Shown piece after piece: positions 1 to 9,286 of a stretch of DNA of 64,000 bases. The stretch spans positions 10,198-74,197 of the forward strand of contig CAJKAR010000024.1 in NCBI GenBank assembly GCA_905197955.1. The letters are read 5' to 3'. This stretch comes from an uncultured Lentisphaeria bacterium. Lineage in GTDB: Bacteria > Verrucomicrobiota > Lentisphaeria > Victivallales > UBA1829. The notes below the pieces were generated by a model that was not told the DNA's origin, made no database searches, and worked only from the letters and a program-made list of their open reading frames with translations. How positions within the stretch are numbered: the first letter of the stretch is position 1; each line of letters opens with the position of its first letter. Made by a program: the position numbers and the translations under genes.

Positions 1-1
1 C

Positions 2-70
2 GTAAAGGAACTCGTGGAAGAGAAATTCGGCATTCCCTGCGCATTCGTCGATCTCCCGACCGGGTTCTGA
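2..70 (+). CDS. 3' end of an unidentified gene (partial)
   Basis: The window opens inside a reading frame that stays open from base 2 to a TGA at 68-70. It gives about 22 residues ending in FVDLPTGF. The AraC-family gene begins eight bases after the stop on the same strand, so the two may be co-transcribed. The fragment is too short to assign to a family. Confidence 0.5.
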   Translation, partial: VKELVEEKFGIPCAFVDLPTGF

Positions 71-78
71 GGCGGGGA

Positions 79-939
79 ATGACGCTCTCTCCTCCGGACG
101 AAATCCTCGGTACCACTCTGTATTTCCCGCATGCGGAAACGCATCTGCATTCGATGCTCTCCGGATGCGGGATCGAAACGCGCAGGCATCCGGTTCTGTA
201 CAATAACAACGGACTGGAACGCGGGGAACATCCCTACTGCATCTGGCAGTATACCTTGGAAGGGGAGGGGGAGCTGACGCTCGAAGGACGCCTCTTCCGG
301 ATCCATCCCGGAGATGCCATGTGCCTGCTGATTCCGCAGGACCACCGATATCGTCTGCCGGAGGATTCTCCAAAGTGGAAGTTCATCTATCTGAGTCTCA
401 GCGGCTCGGAGATTCTCCGGATCTGGAAGGAGATTTCCCGGCGTTTCGGACCTGTGGTGAAACTCCCGCTGGAACGTTCTAAAGCCATTGAACGTGCGTT
501 TGATATCGTTTCCACGGCACAGAATAAAAAGGTGCGCAGTGCATATCATGCCTCCCAGCTGGCGTACTCGTTTGTGATGTCGTTTTACGAGGAGATCGAG
601 ATCCTGCGCTTTGCCGCATCGGAAGCGGGGTTTGTTCTGGATGCCGTCAAATTCTGCATGGATCATTACGCGGAGGGAATCACGGTCGATGACATCGCAG
701 ATGCGGCAGGTTACAGCCGCAGTCATTTCACCCGTATGTTTACCTCCGTGCAGGGGGTCTCCCCCGGACGCTATCTGCGGGAGGTGCGGCTGGGCAATGC
801 CGCACGGATGCTTCAGCTGGAGTCGGGCAATGTGAAGGAAATCGCTCTCCGCTGCGGTTTCCCCGATGAAAGTTATTTCTGCAAAGCCTTTCGTCTCCGC
901 TATGGAGTTACGCCCGATCTCTTCCGAAAGAAAAGATGA
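79..939 (+). CDS. AraC-family transcriptional regulator
   Basis: The product has 286 residues. The N-terminal ~160 residues look like the cupin-type ligand-sensing half of AraC proteins, with a typical beta-rich stretch (LEGEGELTLEGRLFRIHPGD). The last ~100 residues hold two helix-turn-helix motifs: one around ITVDDIADAAGYSRSHFTRM and the second around VKEIALRCGFPDESYFCKAF. The end matches the usual YGVTPDLFRK finish of the family. The gene follows the stop of the preceding partial gene by eight bases, so that lost upstream gene may be its target or operon partner. The GGCGGGGA just before the ATG is too close to be a clear ribosome site, so the start is probable rather than certain. The ligand is unknown; sugar sensing is the usual role. 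Confidence 0.9.
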   Translation: MTLSPPDEILGTTLYFPHAETHLHSMLSGCGIETRRHPVLYNNNGLERGEHPYCIWQYTLEGEGELTLEGRLFRIHPGDAMCLLIPQDHRYRLPEDSPKWKFIYLSLSGSEILRIWKEISRRFGPVVKLPLERSKAIERAFDIVSTAQNKKVRSAYHASQLAYSFVMSFYEEIEILRFAASEAGFVLDAVKFCMDHYAEGITVDDIADAAGYSRSHFTRMFTSVQGVSPGRYLREVRLGNAARMLQLESGNVKEIALRCGFPDESYFCKAFRLRYGVTPDLFRKKR

Positions 940-957
940 GTTTTGCATAAATCCCTC

Positions 958-1000
958 TTTACATTTCAGTCTTTGTACGGTATATTACGTAAAATATAAC
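958..1000 (+). promoter_or_regulatory. Promoter with overlapping palindrome upstream of the dtxR-like gene
   Basis: TTTACA at 958-963 and TATATT at 981-986 are separated by 17 bases, a good sigma70-type promoter. The -10 box is also the left arm of an inverted repeat: TATATT (981-986), a six-base spacer, AATATA (993-998). A palindrome on the -10 box just upstream of a DtxR-family gene is a natural place for autoregulation by metal-bound repressor. The sequence does not match the classical DtxR/IdeR box, so the operator call is an inference. Confidence 0.55.
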
Positions 1001-1022
1001 AGTGACAGGAGTGCCGGATACC

Positions 1023-1709
1023 GTGGAGAGAATATCAATATCAAGCAGTCTGGAGGATTATCTGGAGGCCATTGCCGAGATCATTGAGTCGCAGGGCCAT
1101 GCCCACACGAAAGAGATCGCGGAAAAGTTAAATGTCAAAATGCCGTCCGTGACCAATGCCCTTCAGGCGCTGTCCTCCCGCGGCCTGATCCGCTATCAGT
1201 CCCACTCTCCTGTTTTCCTGACCGCTTCCGGAGCCGAGACCGCGGCGGTGATTCGTCATCGCCACAGCGTCCTGAAAAGTTTTTTCCAGGGGATCCTGAA
1301 GCTCGAAGAAAAAGAAGCCAACGATGCCGCATGCAAAGTGGAACATATCATCGGGGAAAAAGTGCTTTCCCGTTTTGTTCTGCTCTCCGAGGCGATTTCC
1401 AATCGGGAGGACTGCGCAGCCCTCCGCGATTATCTGCAGCAGACCCTTCCACAGATCTGCCCGGAAACCGATGACGATCTGATCTCCCTGGATAAATTGA
1501 AGGATGGTCAGTGCGGCGTGGTTGTGCGTGTGGCGGAAAATCTGCGCGGAATCAAAAAGTTCGCTGATCTTGGACTGGTCAGCGGAACTCTGCTGGAAAT
1601 GGAAGGCTCCGCGCCGTTCGGCGATCTCCTGCGGATCAAGGTCATGGGAAGCAGTCTTTCTCTTCGCAGCAAGGATGCTTCACACATCTGGGTCCGGCTC
1701 GCCGAATGA
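1023..1709 (+). CDS. DtxR-family metal-dependent regulator with C-terminal FeoA/SH3 domain
   Basis: The protein has 228 residues from the GTG at 1023. Earlier in-frame GTGs exist at 1002 and 1011, but AGGAG at 1007-1011 sits about 11 bases before 1023, and family members begin with the SSLEDYLEAIAEI motif found right after it. The layout is that of DtxR/MntR/IdeR: an N-terminal winged helix (residues ~5-65, KEIAEKLNVKMPSVTNALQAL), a dimerisation domain with metal-binding acidic and histidine residues (RHRHSVLKSFF, ~75-140), and a C-terminal FeoA-like SH3 domain (~152-228, GVVVRVAENLRGIKKFADLGL). feoB follows 49 bases later with no separate feoA gene. The likely job is control of ferrous iron or manganese uptake. 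Confidence 0.88.
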   Translation: MERISISSSLEDYLEAIAEIIESQGHAHTKEIAEKLNVKMPSVTNALQALSSRGLIRYQSHSPVFLTASGAETAAVIRHRHSVLKSFFQGILKLEEKEANDAACKVEHIIGEKVLSRFVLLSEAISNREDCAALRDYLQQTLPQICPETDDDLISLDKLKDGQCGVVVRVAENLRGIKKFADLGLVSGTLLEMEGSAPFGDLLRIKVMGSSLSLRSKDASHIWVRLAE

Positions 1710-1758
1710 CGGATCCTGATGACGGCTCCATGGAATTTCTGATAACAGGCATGATACA

Positions 1759-3891
1759 ATGAAACGCACTTTCAAGATCGCTCTCGCGGGAAATCCGAAT
1801 TGCGGGAAAACGACTATCTTCAACATTCTGACCGGTACACATCAGCATGTCGGAAACTATTCCGGCGTAACGGTGGAGCGCAAGACCGGCATCTGCCGGA
1901 TGGGGGATATCCGGATTGAAATTATTGATCTGCCCGGCATTTACGGACTTTCGTCCGCTTCCGCCGAGGAAAAAGTGGCATTCGCCGAACTCGTGAACGA
2001 GGAGATCGATCTGATTCTGAATGTCATTGATGCAGGCAATCCCCAGCGCAATCTCTATCTGACCACGCAGCTGGCGGAGCTCAACATCCCGATGATCCTG
2101 GTGTTCAATATGATTGATGATGCGCGGCGTCTCGGACTGGACTTCAATATTCCGATTCTGGAACGCTATTTCAGCGCTCCGATCGTGGAAGCGGTCGGTG
2201 CCACCGGGGAGGGGATCGATGAGCTGAAACGACTGCTCCTGAAAGTCCTCGGATCCACCGACACCCGTCCGCCGAAGCCGATTGATTACGGGGAGACGGC
2301 TATGCCTGTCATCCGGGAACTCTCTTCCGCGGTCGCCGCCATGGATCTTCCTCTGCTGAAACGTCTTCCGCCGCGCTATTTCGCCATCAAACTGCTGGAA
2401 AATGATGAATCCGTCCGCTCCATGCCTCAGCTGAAGCCGCTGCTCCCGCAGGTGGAGAAATGGAGGAAAGGAATTCAAAAACGTTATGGGGTCAGCGGGG
2501 AAACCTATATGACGGACTGCCGCTACGGAATGATTTCCGGAGCATGCAGGGAGGCTATCACAATGAAAGAGCAGTCCCGCCATCAGTTCTCCGAAGATAT
2601 CGACCGGGTGGTGACAAACCGTTATCTCGGACTGCCGATCTTCTTCATTCTCATGTTCATCGTCTTTTTTCTGACCTTCCAGTGCTCGATTCCCCTGATG
2701 AATCTGATTGAACTCGGCTTCAAGTCTCTGGCGGATCTGATTAATCATCTGTGGCCGACTGGTCATCTGGAGTATGTGCGTTCCCTGATTACGGAGGGGA
2801 TTATCGGCGGAGTCGGCGGAGTGCTGGTGTTTCTGCCGAACATTCTGATTCTGTTCCTGGCGATCGCGTTTCTGGAAGGAACCGGATATATGTCGCGCGT
2901 TGCTTTCGTGATGGATGGGTTCATGCATAAGTTCGGTCTTCACGGCAAGAGTTTCATTCCGATGCTGCTGGGATTCGGATGCAGTGTGCCGGCGATTATG
3001 GCAACAAGAACGATTGAATCGGAAAAGGATCGTCTGACAACGATTCTGGTCCTGCCGCTGATGAGCTGCGGGGCTCGTCTGCCGATTTATTCGCTGTTTA
3101 TTCCCGCGTTTTTTGCGCCGCGCTATCAGGCGGTGATGATGTGGCTGATCTATTTCATCGGCGTGATTCTGGCGCTCTGCTGCGCGGGTATCCTGAAATC
3201 GACGATTTTCCGGAGCGATGACGAAGTGTTTGTCATGGAACTGCCGCCCTACCGCATGCCAACGGTGCGCAGTCTGCTGATCTATATGATGGAGCGGTCG
3301 ACGATGTATCTGAAAAAGGCGGGAACATTTATTCTGGTTGCTTCTGTGATCATGTTCCTTTTCAATACCCTTCCGGAGAAGAAGGAGTATTCGAAGGATT
3401 ATGCGGCTATGACGGAGCAGGTCGAGAACAATGCCTCGCTTTCCGCGGAACAGAAGCGGAAACAGATTTCGGTCTTCCAGGCGGAAAAGGAGAGCGAGCG
3501 TCTGCAATACTCCATTGCCGGGAGGATCGGACATGCTATGACGGTCGTGTTTCATCCGATCGGATTCGACTGGAAGGTCTGCTCCGCTCTGATCGGCGCG
3601 ATCGCCGGTAAAGAACTGTTCGTTTCCCAGCTGGGAATTCTCAACTCGGTCGGCGAGGCGGAGGAGGATTCCTCTTCCCTGCGAGAGAAACTCAGGGAGC
3701 AGTATACGCCGCTGCAGGCCTTCTGCATTATGCTGTTCTGTCTGGTTTCAATGCCCTGCGTGGCAACGGTCGCCGTCGTGCGGCGCGAGACGAATTCCTG
3801 GGGATTGATGTTCGCCCAGATCATCGGGTTGACCCTTCTTGCTTATCTGCTTACTTTCATCGTCTATCAGATCGGTTCCCGCCTGTTCTGA
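1759..3891 (+). CDS. feoB: Ferrous iron transporter FeoB
   Basis: This 710-residue inner-membrane protein imports Fe2+. The N-terminal G domain shows G1 GNPNCGKT (11-18), G3 DLPG (57-60) and the FeoB-type G4 NMID (117-120), followed by a helical GDI-like region to about residue 270. The C-terminal half has the two Gate motifs with conserved cysteines (GFGCSVPAIMATRTI and the later SMPCVATVAVVRRE) among many membrane helices. Length is normal for a FeoB without extra domains. It lies 49 bases after the DtxR-type gene on the same strand, so the two probably form an iron-responsive operon. FeoA function may be missing or supplied elsewhere; the only FeoA-like domain here is in the regulator. Confidence 0.97.
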   Translation: MKRTFKIALAGNPNCGKTTIFNILTGTHQHVGNYSGVTVERKTGICRMGDIRIEIIDLPGIYGLSSASAEEKVAFAELVNEEIDLILNVIDAGNPQRNLYLTTQLAELNIPMILVFNMIDDARRLGLDFNIPILERYFSAPIVEAVGATGEGIDELKRLLLKVLGSTDTRPPKPIDYGETAMPVIRELSSAVAAMDLPLLKRLPPRYFAIKLLENDESVRSMPQLKPLLPQVEKWRKGIQKRYGVSGETYMTDCRYGMISGACREAITMKEQSRHQFSEDIDRVVTNRYLGLPIFFILMFIVFFLTFQCSIPLMNLIELGFKSLADLINHLWPTGHLEYVRSLITEGIIGGVGGVLVFLPNILILFLAIAFLEGTGYMSRVAFVMDGFMHKFGLHGKSFIPMLLGFGCSVPAIMATRTIESEKDRLTTILVLPLMSCGARLPIYSLFIPAFFAPRYQAVMMWLIYFIGVILALCCAGILKSTIFRSDDEVFVMELPPYRMPTVRSLLIYMMERSTMYLKKAGTFILVASVIMFLFNTLPEKKEYSKDYAAMTEQVENNASLSAEQKRKQISVFQAEKESERLQYSIAGRIGHAMTVVFHPIGFDWKVCSALIGAIAGKELFVSQLGILNSVGEAEEDSSSLREKLREQYTPLQAFCIMLFCLVSMPCVATVAVVRRETNSWGLMFAQIIGLTLLAYLLTFIVYQIGSRLF

Positions 3892-3898
3892 ACAATCG

Positions 3899-3929
3899 CC
3901 TGATTCCACTCGGAAGGGGGAAAATCAGG
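3899..3929 (+). terminator. Possible hairpin after feoB
   Basis: CCTGATT (3899-3905) and AATCAGG (3923-3929) are inverted copies starting a few bases after the feoB stop. There is no T-run behind them, so a factor-independent terminator is not clear. The remaining ~150 bases before the next gene show no ORF I trust. Confidence 0.3.
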
Positions 3930-4080
3930 AGTCGGGGAGAGAGTATTCCCATGGATTTCAAGAGATGGGGATGTTTTGTCCAGATCCCTGGAAAAGGGGG
4001 AATCACTCTCTCATTTTGCCCTCAAGGCTGTTTTCCCAGATTGCGGAATCTGCTTGATTTCAGTCTGTACTGGATTGGCT

Positions 4081-4102
4081 GATTCCGGTTGGAACCGGAA
4101 TC
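4081..4102 (-). terminator. Hairpin at the end of the GH38 operon
   Basis: GATTCCGGTT (4081-4090) and AACCGGAATC (4093-4102) are perfect inverted copies that overlap the stop codon of the alpha-mannosidase gene. As RNA this is an 8-bp stem with a six-base loop. No T-tract follows on the minus strand, so it may be a 3'-end stabiliser instead of a terminator. Confidence 0.45.
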
Positions 4103-6716
4103 AGGAATTGCGGAAAGAAGATTTCCGTTTCAGAGTAATGATTTCTCCCGGCCGGAGTTCCAGAGTGTTGCCTCGCATGTTCCCTTTGGGCAGAGTGGTT
4201 TCTGCGAGAGAGCAACGGGTCCAGCTGGATCTCTTGTCCAGAGCGGCTGTAACGGATTTTGTGAAATCCGGATTGTAGAAGCGAAGAATCGGCAGATCGC
4301 GTTCCTCTGCCCGCTTCCAGGCGGAAAAGACGACATCTCCATGAATCTCCAGCAGGGAGTCTTCTACTGGAAGACGCTTCGCGCCGGAAGGCAGCGGACG
4401 GAAAAAGAGTTCCGAAAGCTCCGTTTCCTGAACACAGGGGCGTCCGGATGTGAATTTCCGTTCATTGGCGGAATCGAACGCCACCGCGGAAGGCAGAATA
4501 AATTTCCGAAACTCCGTTTCCAGTTCTGCAAGCGAGGCCTCTCCCGGCCGGATTGCCAGGCGGAAACGATGAGTTCCAATCAGATTTGCTTCCTTTGCTT
4601 CCCATTCGCGAGCTTCCGCAATCAGCGGACTCTGGTTGGGATAGTCGGAATTGGTGATTCTGCCGACACAGCGCAAAAGAGTCAGCGCAATAGTTCCATC
4701 TGTGTTGTGCTGGTATTCGAACAGTCCGTGGTTGAACACGGAAAGATCGGCAACCCGGATGACTCCGCTGTTCGGATTGCCCCGCGGATTGCCGTCACAG
4801 ATCCGGGTTTCGAATCCGAAGGGAACCGAGGCAAAAGATTGATCGGTCTGGCTTCCGGTGCGGAAGATCATCCGCAGGCGGTGCGCTTCCGAACGGTTGT
4901 CCGCTTCGACTTCCACGGAGAGATGCCGGGAATGACGCTTCAGAGAGTAGCGGACCGTCAGGCTGTTTTCCATTTCTTCGCCGGAACGTCGTTTGTGTTC
5001 GAAGTCATAGGTGCGCGGAAGAAGAAAGCGGTAACGGACTTCCACGCAGTCCGTTTTATGGGTCACGGTGATCCGGCTGCGGGAAGGTATGTCGATAGCC
5101 GCATCCTCCGGCGCAGGAAAGAAATTGTAGGTGTGTCCGATATCCGCCTCGTCCTGAAACGTCACCAGATCCGAATAGGATCGGTTCGTTCTGCGGTCTT
5201 TCAAGGTCAACTTTCCTTTCCGGTCCACATGGAACTCAAGGAATTCGTTTTGCAGGGTGCACTTCCCATCGAACGGGAGAAGTTTGCCGCGGCACGGACG
5301 GACCGTGAAAATACGATAGCCCATCGGAGGCAGATTTTCCGCCGAAAAACGGATCGTGAATTTGCGGCAGGGGGTCTTGCCCGGCAGATTGATCGCCGGA
5401 TAACTTGTCCTTGCACGAAGTTCCACGGAAAGCGTTTCAAAGGCGACCGCTTTTTCGGCAGGATCAAACAGTTCAAAGGCTTCCACCGCTTCCTCCAGGG
5501 GAAAGTCCAGTTCGGCAGTGAGTTCTTCGGTGGAGGGGCGGGGCGAAGGATTGAAGACCGCAAGCAGGTACTCTTCGGGCGAGAAGGCAGAGCGGTCAAG
5601 ACGCTCGAAGAAATGACGGAAGATACGCTGTTCGAGTCCATCGGTCAGATCCGCAAGACGCGCAAACCGGTTCAGGTCATCCGCATGGACTCTGGGCGTG
5701 CTGCATCCGCAGATGGAGTCGTGCGGATGGTTTTGCAGCAGGAGTTTCCAGGCATGACGCAGAAAGGCGGTCTCATAGAGACTCCAGTCTTCCGCCGCGA
5801 TTGCAAGCATGACGCTCAGAGGTTCCAGTCTCCACTCCAGCTCCGCCTGCGCACGGACATTGGCGATCTTCAGCGGAACCCATGAGGAAAGTGTTCCTGG
5901 AAGGAGAAAGGAAAAGTCGCAGTTCCTCATTTCGTCGGTGACGACAGGGAGGGAATCCGCTTCCGTTTTGATCCCGTCGAAGAAGGCTCGGAGCGTCGAT
6001 TGCCGGAAGCCCGGCAGATGTTTCAGCACTTCCGGCAGATCCTCCTGCGCTTCCAGATGATCCACCCCGTTCATCAGAAGGCGGTGTGAGGTGGCGGCTT
6101 CTTCGTTTTGGCTTTCGATGGCATAGTTTGCGAAGCGCGCCGCCCGTTCCGGATCCGGCGAGAGACGCTGGAGATTGTTGTACCAGCGGCTCAGGAAGGA
6201 GGCCAGAACAGTGGAGCCATCGGGACTTTTCCAGTGAAATTCATTTTTTGTATGGCGATCGAAGCCGCGTCCGAAGACGCAGCTGTCGATTCCGAATCCG
6301 GCGAGGATCTGGGGAAGCTGGCGGATCAGTCCGAACTGATCCGGAGCGTAGCCGACATCGCCGCATTTGCCGAATTCCCTTGCAATTCTCCGTCCTGTCA
6401 GCAGATTGCGGATGGTGGCTTCTCCGCTGGTCAGGAAAAAGTCGTTCTGCACATACCACGGGCCGACCCGCAGATTGCCTTTCCGAATGTAGTGTTTCAG
6501 AATGGCGCGTTTTTCCGGCCGGATCTCCAGATAGTCTTCCAGACAGATCGTCTGCGCATCCAGTTCAAAGATGTAGTCCGGATATGCGCGGAAGATGTCC
6601 AGCAGATGATCAATAAGATCGGTCAGGCGCAGACGGAACTGCTCGAACGGCTGATACCATTCGCGGTCCCAGTGCGTGTGGGAGATGACATGGAGATGCA
6701 GGTTTTCGTTTTTCAT
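4101..6716 (-). CDS. GH38 alpha-mannosidase
   Basis: The 871-residue protein begins with the diagnostic GH38 motif HTHWDREWY (residues 13-21), which carries zinc ligands H13/H15 region and D17. The nucleophile/zinc-ligand aspartate is D126 in PDQFGLIRQLPQ, and a later NHPHDSICGCS supplies the remaining histidine ligand. The rest matches the mannosidase middle three-helix domain and C-terminal beta domains. It resembles the MngB/mannosylglycerate-hydrolase branch of bacterial GH38, but substrate cannot be read from sequence. There is no signal peptide, so it should act in the cytoplasm on oligosaccharides taken up after the secreted GH5 enzymes have worked. It is the last gene of a pilin-GH5-GH38 unit, starting 10 bases after the GH5 stop, and is probably under the LacI-type operator at 9427-9440. 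Confidence 0.93.
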   Translation of the reverse strand: MKNENLHLHVISHTHWDREWYQPFEQFRLRLTDLIDHLLDIFRAYPDYIFELDAQTICLEDYLEIRPEKRAILKHYIRKGNLRVGPWYVQNDFFLTSGEATIRNLLTGRRIAREFGKCGDVGYAPDQFGLIRQLPQILAGFGIDSCVFGRGFDRHTKNEFHWKSPDGSTVLASFLSRWYNNLQRLSPDPERAARFANYAIESQNEEAATSHRLLMNGVDHLEAQEDLPEVLKHLPGFRQSTLRAFFDGIKTEADSLPVVTDEMRNCDFSFLLPGTLSSWVPLKIANVRAQAELEWRLEPLSVMLAIAAEDWSLYETAFLRHAWKLLLQNHPHDSICGCSTPRVHADDLNRFARLADLTDGLEQRIFRHFFERLDRSAFSPEEYLLAVFNPSPRPSTEELTAELDFPLEEAVEAFELFDPAEKAVAFETLSVELRARTSYPAINLPGKTPCRKFTIRFSAENLPPMGYRIFTVRPCRGKLLPFDGKCTLQNEFLEFHVDRKGKLTLKDRRTNRSYSDLVTFQDEADIGHTYNFFPAPEDAAIDIPSRSRITVTHKTDCVEVRYRFLLPRTYDFEHKRRSGEEMENSLTVRYSLKRHSRHLSVEVEADNRSEAHRLRMIFRTGSQTDQSFASVPFGFETRICDGNPRGNPNSGVIRVADLSVFNHGLFEYQHNTDGTIALTLLRCVGRITNSDYPNQSPLIAEAREWEAKEANLIGTHRFRLAIRPGEASLAELETEFRKFILPSAVAFDSANERKFTSGRPCVQETELSELFFRPLPSGAKRLPVEDSLLEIHGDVVFSAWKRAEERDLPILRFYNPDFTKSVTAALDKRSSWTRCSLAETTLPKGNMRGNTLELRPGEIITLKRKSSFRNS

Positions 6717-6726
6717 TTCTATACTG

Positions 6727-8457
6727 TTATTTTGCTTTCGGTGTAGGTGATGCTGTGATTCGGGCCGCAGGAATCCAGAAGTCGCTGTAACTGCAGGAAT
6801 CCCATTTCGGAGCGGTCCATGGCCCGCGCGGATTGTCCTCCAGACGCTTCAGCGCCCAGATCATCCAGCCGACATCCTCTTTGGCAAAGAGTGTCAACAT
6901 GCCCGCAATGAACATGCGGCAGACCGTTTCCGTCTTGCTCCAGTGCGTTGCCCCGAACTCGGTGCAGAGAACCGGAACGTTGTATTTATCGCGGAAGGTT
7001 GTGATCGATTTTGCCACTTCCCACGGATGATTGTCGTCGGGATAGTCGTGGAAGGTGAACGCCACGTTGTTGTAAGGCGCATCGACCGTTGTGGCTACCG
7101 GACCCCAGGTCTTTTCCATGGCGCGTGCGTGGGACCAGTCCGAGTTGCCGACCAGGATCGCATGGCGCTGATCCACTGCGCGAATCGCTTTGAGACAGCG
7201 TGTGTACCACATCCGGGTCGCTTCCGGAGAGATGTCATGGGGTTCATTCAGGAGTTCGTAGCCCAGAACAGTCGGTTCGTTTTTGAAGAATTCGGCAACC
7301 TTGACCCAGCGGCGGATCCATTCCTGAAATCCGGCATCGCTCCAGCGGGGAACACTCTGGGACTGACGGGCTTTGGCTTCGTCGATTTTTGCCGTGAAAT
7401 AGCCGTGGTCGTCGAGAATGACATACATGTTGTGCCGTTTCGCCGCCAGAACCACCGGCAGAATGAAGTCCCGGATGTGTTCTTCAATCTCAAGAGGCGC
7501 CTTTTCGTTGTTGTTGAAAAAGCGGGTGTAGAACGAAAGACGAATCGTGTTCAGATGTCTGGCCTTGCAGAATTTCATGACTTCTTCGTCCTGAGCCGGA
7601 ATGATGACATCGCGGCAGTAGCCGATTCCGACCGGAATGAACTTCTGTTCCCCGTCTCTGCTGAGCGGCGAGGTCATGAAATGGCGTCCCTTGACCCGGA
7701 TCCATGCAAATTCGTCGTCCGCCCGGTACCCGAACAGGGAAAGAGGAATGGAGGTTTCCGCCGAATTCTTTCCGCTTCCGATCTGCGCATATGCCGTGTT
7801 CCATTGCCCCTCCGAGACGGGGGGACGTTTCCAGACAAGTTCGTATTTGCCGTTCTTGCTGCGGATCGTTTTCGACTGAACTTTCCCTTCTGCATTGCGG
7901 ATACTGACAGTAACCTCTGTTTCCGGAGTTGCTGTCGTGCCGCGGAAGGTGATTTCCTTCTGAATCTTTGTAGGATACTCGTCGGCTTTCAGGGTGACTT
8001 TTCTAGGTTTGGCAATTTCAATTTTTCGGATTTCCACTCTGCTGGGATCCGGGGTGAACTGAAGATCCAGAGCGGTCAGTTTTTTCCCGCGGGATTCGGG
8101 CATGGGAAGAATCACTTCCTGAAACTCTTTTTTCCCTTTGATTGCGTATTCCGGCAGATTGCCGCCGCCGTTCCAGCGTGTGCGGATGGAAACATCTTTT
8201 TCTGTCTTGAGTTCAAGAACAAGGGCGTCATCCGGAGCCGGATTGCCGTCAAGATTCTGATGGAAACGGATCAGTCCCCGCAGAAAGAGATTGACCGGCG
8301 TTTTTTCCCGTTTCAAAATGAGCTTCTCGCCCTGTTTCTGAAACGAGGCCCCGTCTGCACCGTGAATGGAGATTTTTCCTTTTTCGGGCATGAGGGATCC
8401 TCCGCTGAGGGTCAGGGTTGTAACTGCGGCAGCGCAGAGTATGAGAGTTTTGTTCAT
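6727..8457 (-). CDS. Secreted GH5-type glycoside hydrolase (copy 2 of the LacI locus)
   Basis: This 576-residue protein has a signal peptide (about residues 1-20). An N-terminal beta-rich region (~25-150) resembles a carbohydrate-binding jelly roll and a small Ig-like domain follows (~155-240). A GH5/clan GH-A barrel runs from ~250 to the end. The acid/base glutamate is E405 in YELLNEPHD and the nucleophile is E500 in LCTEFGATHW. YVILDDHGYF and FHDYPDDNHPW are typical barrel strand ends. It is closely similar along its whole length to the enzyme at 9612-11378. It follows a prepilin-like gene by 36 bases and precedes the GH38 gene by 10. Expected role: extracellular or periplasmic cleavage of a beta-linked glycan such as a mannan or glucan. 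The exact substrate is unknown. Confidence 0.9.
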   Translation of the reverse strand: MNKTLILCAAAVTTLTLSGGSLMPEKGKISIHGADGASFQKQGEKLILKREKTPVNLFLRGLIRFHQNLDGNPAPDDALVLELKTEKDVSIRTRWNGGGNLPEYAIKGKKEFQEVILPMPESRGKKLTALDLQFTPDPSRVEIRKIEIAKPRKVTLKADEYPTKIQKEITFRGTTATPETEVTVSIRNAEGKVQSKTIRSKNGKYELVWKRPPVSEGQWNTAYAQIGSGKNSAETSIPLSLFGYRADDEFAWIRVKGRHFMTSPLSRDGEQKFIPVGIGYCRDVIIPAQDEEVMKFCKARHLNTIRLSFYTRFFNNNEKAPLEIEEHIRDFILPVVLAAKRHNMYVILDDHGYFTAKIDEAKARQSQSVPRWSDAGFQEWIRRWVKVAEFFKNEPTVLGYELLNEPHDISPEATRMWYTRCLKAIRAVDQRHAILVGNSDWSHARAMEKTWGPVATTVDAPYNNVAFTFHDYPDDNHPWEVAKSITTFRDKYNVPVLCTEFGATHWSKTETVCRMFIAGMLTLFAKEDVGWMIWALKRLEDNPRGPWTAPKWDSCSYSDFWIPAARITASPTPKAK

Positions 8458-8493
8458 CGGAATAAGGTCTCCGTTTTTCTGCTTTGAAACTGA

Positions 8494-9228
8494 TTATTTG
8501 TGAACGTTGTAGTACCAGCCGAGAGAACCGTTTTTCCCTGCTCCCATGAAGGCTTGTTTTTTCCAGTCGGCATGACCGTCCACCCATAGGATATTGAGTC
8601 CGCCGCTATGACGCCGTGAGATTCTTTTGTCAAGCGGATCCCCGTTGCGCAAGGCCAGAAGACAGCTGTAATCTGCATGATTGCTGCCGAAATCCCACTG
8701 CGCAATATCCACAGTATCGCCGACCAGAGCACTCTCTGAATTTAATTTTTTCAGATCTTTATAGGAGTTCCGTTTAATTTCCGTACTGGAAATGCCATAG
8801 CTGATGTTGTCGTTCCATCCGAGTCCGCCGAACTGTCCCGGATAAGTTTTCATACGACCGGCACAGCTTGCACTGACCCCATTGAATCCATCACACCCGA
8901 AAACGCTTCCGGCCCCATATTTTTTGGATTTGAGTGTTGCATCAAAAGAATCTTCTTTCTTCAATCCGCAGTATTGAGCAAGTTCATATTTCCAGTTGCC
9001 CGGGGTTCCATTGTTTTTTCCCGCAGGGAGCCACTCATCGAAATCTGCCGCATACTGAGCTACTCCAAGTCCGATCTGCTTCAGGTTGGAAAGGCATTTG
9101 GCCGACTGCGCCTTGCTTCTTGCCTGATTCAGCGCCGGCAGAAGCAGCGCTGCAAGAATCGCGATAATTGCAATTACCACCAGAAGCTCTATGAGTGTGA
9201 AATGCCTGGAACCGGAAGTTGATTTCAT
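8494..9228 (-). CDS. Prepilin-like protein with H-x9-DG motif (copy 2)
   Basis: The protein has 244 residues from the ATG at 9228. An ATG 15 bases upstream is in frame, but AGGAGA lies inside that extension with good spacing to 9228, so 9228 is preferred. A short basic leader is followed by the type IV prepilin/pseudopilin methylation motif FTLIELLVVIAIIAIL and a hydrophobic helix. The remainder is a soluble domain ending in H-x9-DG (HSGGLNILWVDGH). Cleavage by prepilin peptidase before the Phe-Thr is expected. This family is expanded in Lentisphaerae and Planctomycetes and its role is not established. It is the first gene of a unit whose next gene is a secreted GH5, and it is a close paralogue of the gene at 11403-12158. 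Confidence 0.9.
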   Translation of the reverse strand: MKSTSGSRHFTLIELLVVIAIIAILAALLLPALNQARSKAQSAKCLSNLKQIGLGVAQYAADFDEWLPAGKNNGTPGNWKYELAQYCGLKKEDSFDATLKSKKYGAGSVFGCDGFNGVSASCAGRMKTYPGQFGGLGWNDNISYGISSTEIKRNSYKDLKKLNSESALVGDTVDIAQWDFGSNHADYSCLLALRNGDPLDKRISRRHSGGLNILWVDGHADWKKQAFMGAGKNGSLGWYYNVHK

Positions 9229-9286
9229 TTTCCATCTCCTCATTTTTTTATTTCTTTCTCTATTCTCTCTTTGCTGCTGGAGTTCT

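Noticed and set aside
1642..3555. A 637-codon minus-strand frame opposite feoB
   Set aside because: feoB is unmistakable on the plus strand. The antisense product is His/Gln/Arg-rich and low in complexity, a codon-bias shadow.
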